From contig DATDJF010000268.1 in assembly GCA_036520715.1 (NCBI GenBank), forward strand, positions 1 through 7,447: a stretch of 7,447 nucleotides of DNA, read 5' to 3'. The DNA comes from JAEUPI01 sp036520715. GTDB taxonomy: Bacteria; Pseudomonadota; Gammaproteobacteria; Burkholderiales; Burkholderiaceae_C. A model generated the notes under the pieces. The model had not been told where the DNA came from and did not search any database. It saw only the letters and a program-made list of their open reading frames with translations. Shown piece by piece: positions 7,103 to 7,447 of this stretch; position 1 is the stretch's first letter; each line of letters starts with the position of its first letter. The translations under genes were made by a program, and so were the position numbers.

Positions 7103-7447
7103 TCACGCGTGTGCGGTGGACGGGCGCGTCGCCTTGGCCTGCGCGGGATCGACGATCGGGCCGGAGCCGCTCCAGCGGTCGAGCGCCAGGTAGATCACCG
7201 GCGTGATGTACAGCGTCACGGCCTGCGAGACGATCAGGCCGCCCACCACCGCCAGGCCCAGCGGCTGGCGCAGCTCGGCGCCGGCGCCCAGGCCGAGCGC
7301 GATCGGCAATGCGCCCATCATCGCGGCCAGCGTGGTCATCATGATCGGTCGCAGCCGCAGCAGGCAGGCCTGGCGGATCGCGTCGTGCGGCGCCATGCCC
7401 TGGTTGCGCTGCGCATCGAGCGCGAAGTCGATCATCATGATCGCGTT
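7103..7447 (-). CDS. RND multidrug efflux transporter, C-terminal fragment (5' end outside window)
   Basis: Inner-membrane proton-driven pump subunit of the AcrB/MdtB/MdtC (HAE1) type, which works with a periplasmic adaptor and an outer-membrane channel. The frame is open to the window edge; 114 residues plus stop are visible. It begins NAIMMIDFALDAQRNQG, the conserved segment after transmembrane helix 10, then AIRQACLLRLRPIMMTTLAA, a hallmark of RND pumps. Two hydrophobic stretches follow, MTTLAAMMGALPIALGLG and LGLAVVGGLIVSQAVTLYI, corresponding to the last two of twelve helices. A polar cytoplasmic tail ends at TGA 7103-7105. The NAIMMIDFAL wording favours MdtB/MdtC-like pumps over AcrB, but substrate and symbol cannot be assigned from this fragment. 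Confidence 0.93.
   Translation of the reverse strand, partial: NAIMMIDFALDAQRNQGMAPHDAIRQACLLRLRPIMMTTLAAMMGALPIALGLGAGAELRQPLGLAVVGGLIVSQAVTLYITPVIYLALDRWSGSGPIVDPAQAKATRPSTAHA

Noticed and set aside
6190..7206. 338-codon forward frame opposite xth and the efflux gene end
   Set aside because: It is antisense to a complete exodeoxyribonuclease III with all catalytic motifs and crosses two genes, so it is a GC-driven shadow.

Overview
The window looks like chromosomal DNA from a high-GC betaproteobacterium, most likely Burkholderiales of the Rubrivivax/Leptothrix/Methylibium kind. This rests on strong G/C preference at third codon positions, the GlnA, NtrB and NtrC sequence style, and a small DUF4124-type gene lying between glnA and the ntrBC pair. 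The genus is an inference and cannot be settled from the sequence alone.

Left part (+ strand): the 3' half of a CinA/MoaB-like molybdopterin-binding protein gene (2-376) is followed by a 224-base regulatory region and glnA, type I glutamine synthetase (601-2016). The regulatory region holds a nearly textbook nitrogen-control promoter: two NtrC-type dyads (391-405 and 413-427), a sigma-54 -24/-12 element with exact GG-N10-GC spacing (480-495), and a leader with consecutive short hairpins. An 11-bp perfect hairpin after glnA (2064-2091) probably terminates most glnA transcripts.

Centre (+ strand): a secreted DUF4124-like coiled-coil protein (2172-2675), then glnL/ntrB (2764-3858) and glnG/ntrC (3898-5382), the two-component system that senses nitrogen status through PII. 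NtrC made here is the expected activator of the glnA promoter upstream, so the window contains both the regulator and its main target. A seven-codon open frame with a good ribosome binding site overlaps the glnL start by ATGA and may couple its translation.

Right part (- strand, convergent with glnG): an unrecognised 207-aa basic/helical protein (5423-6046), a 215-base non-coding stretch with an AT-rich dyad and a CRP-like motif, exodeoxyribonuclease III (6262-7056), and the C-terminal 115 codons of an RND multidrug-efflux pump (7103-7447, continuing beyond the window).

Overall this is an ordinary core-genome region. I see no mobile element, CRISPR array, tRNA, rRNA or defence-like system. 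The points worth a second look are regulatory (glnA promoter and leader, glnL mini-ORF) and the two poorly characterised proteins.
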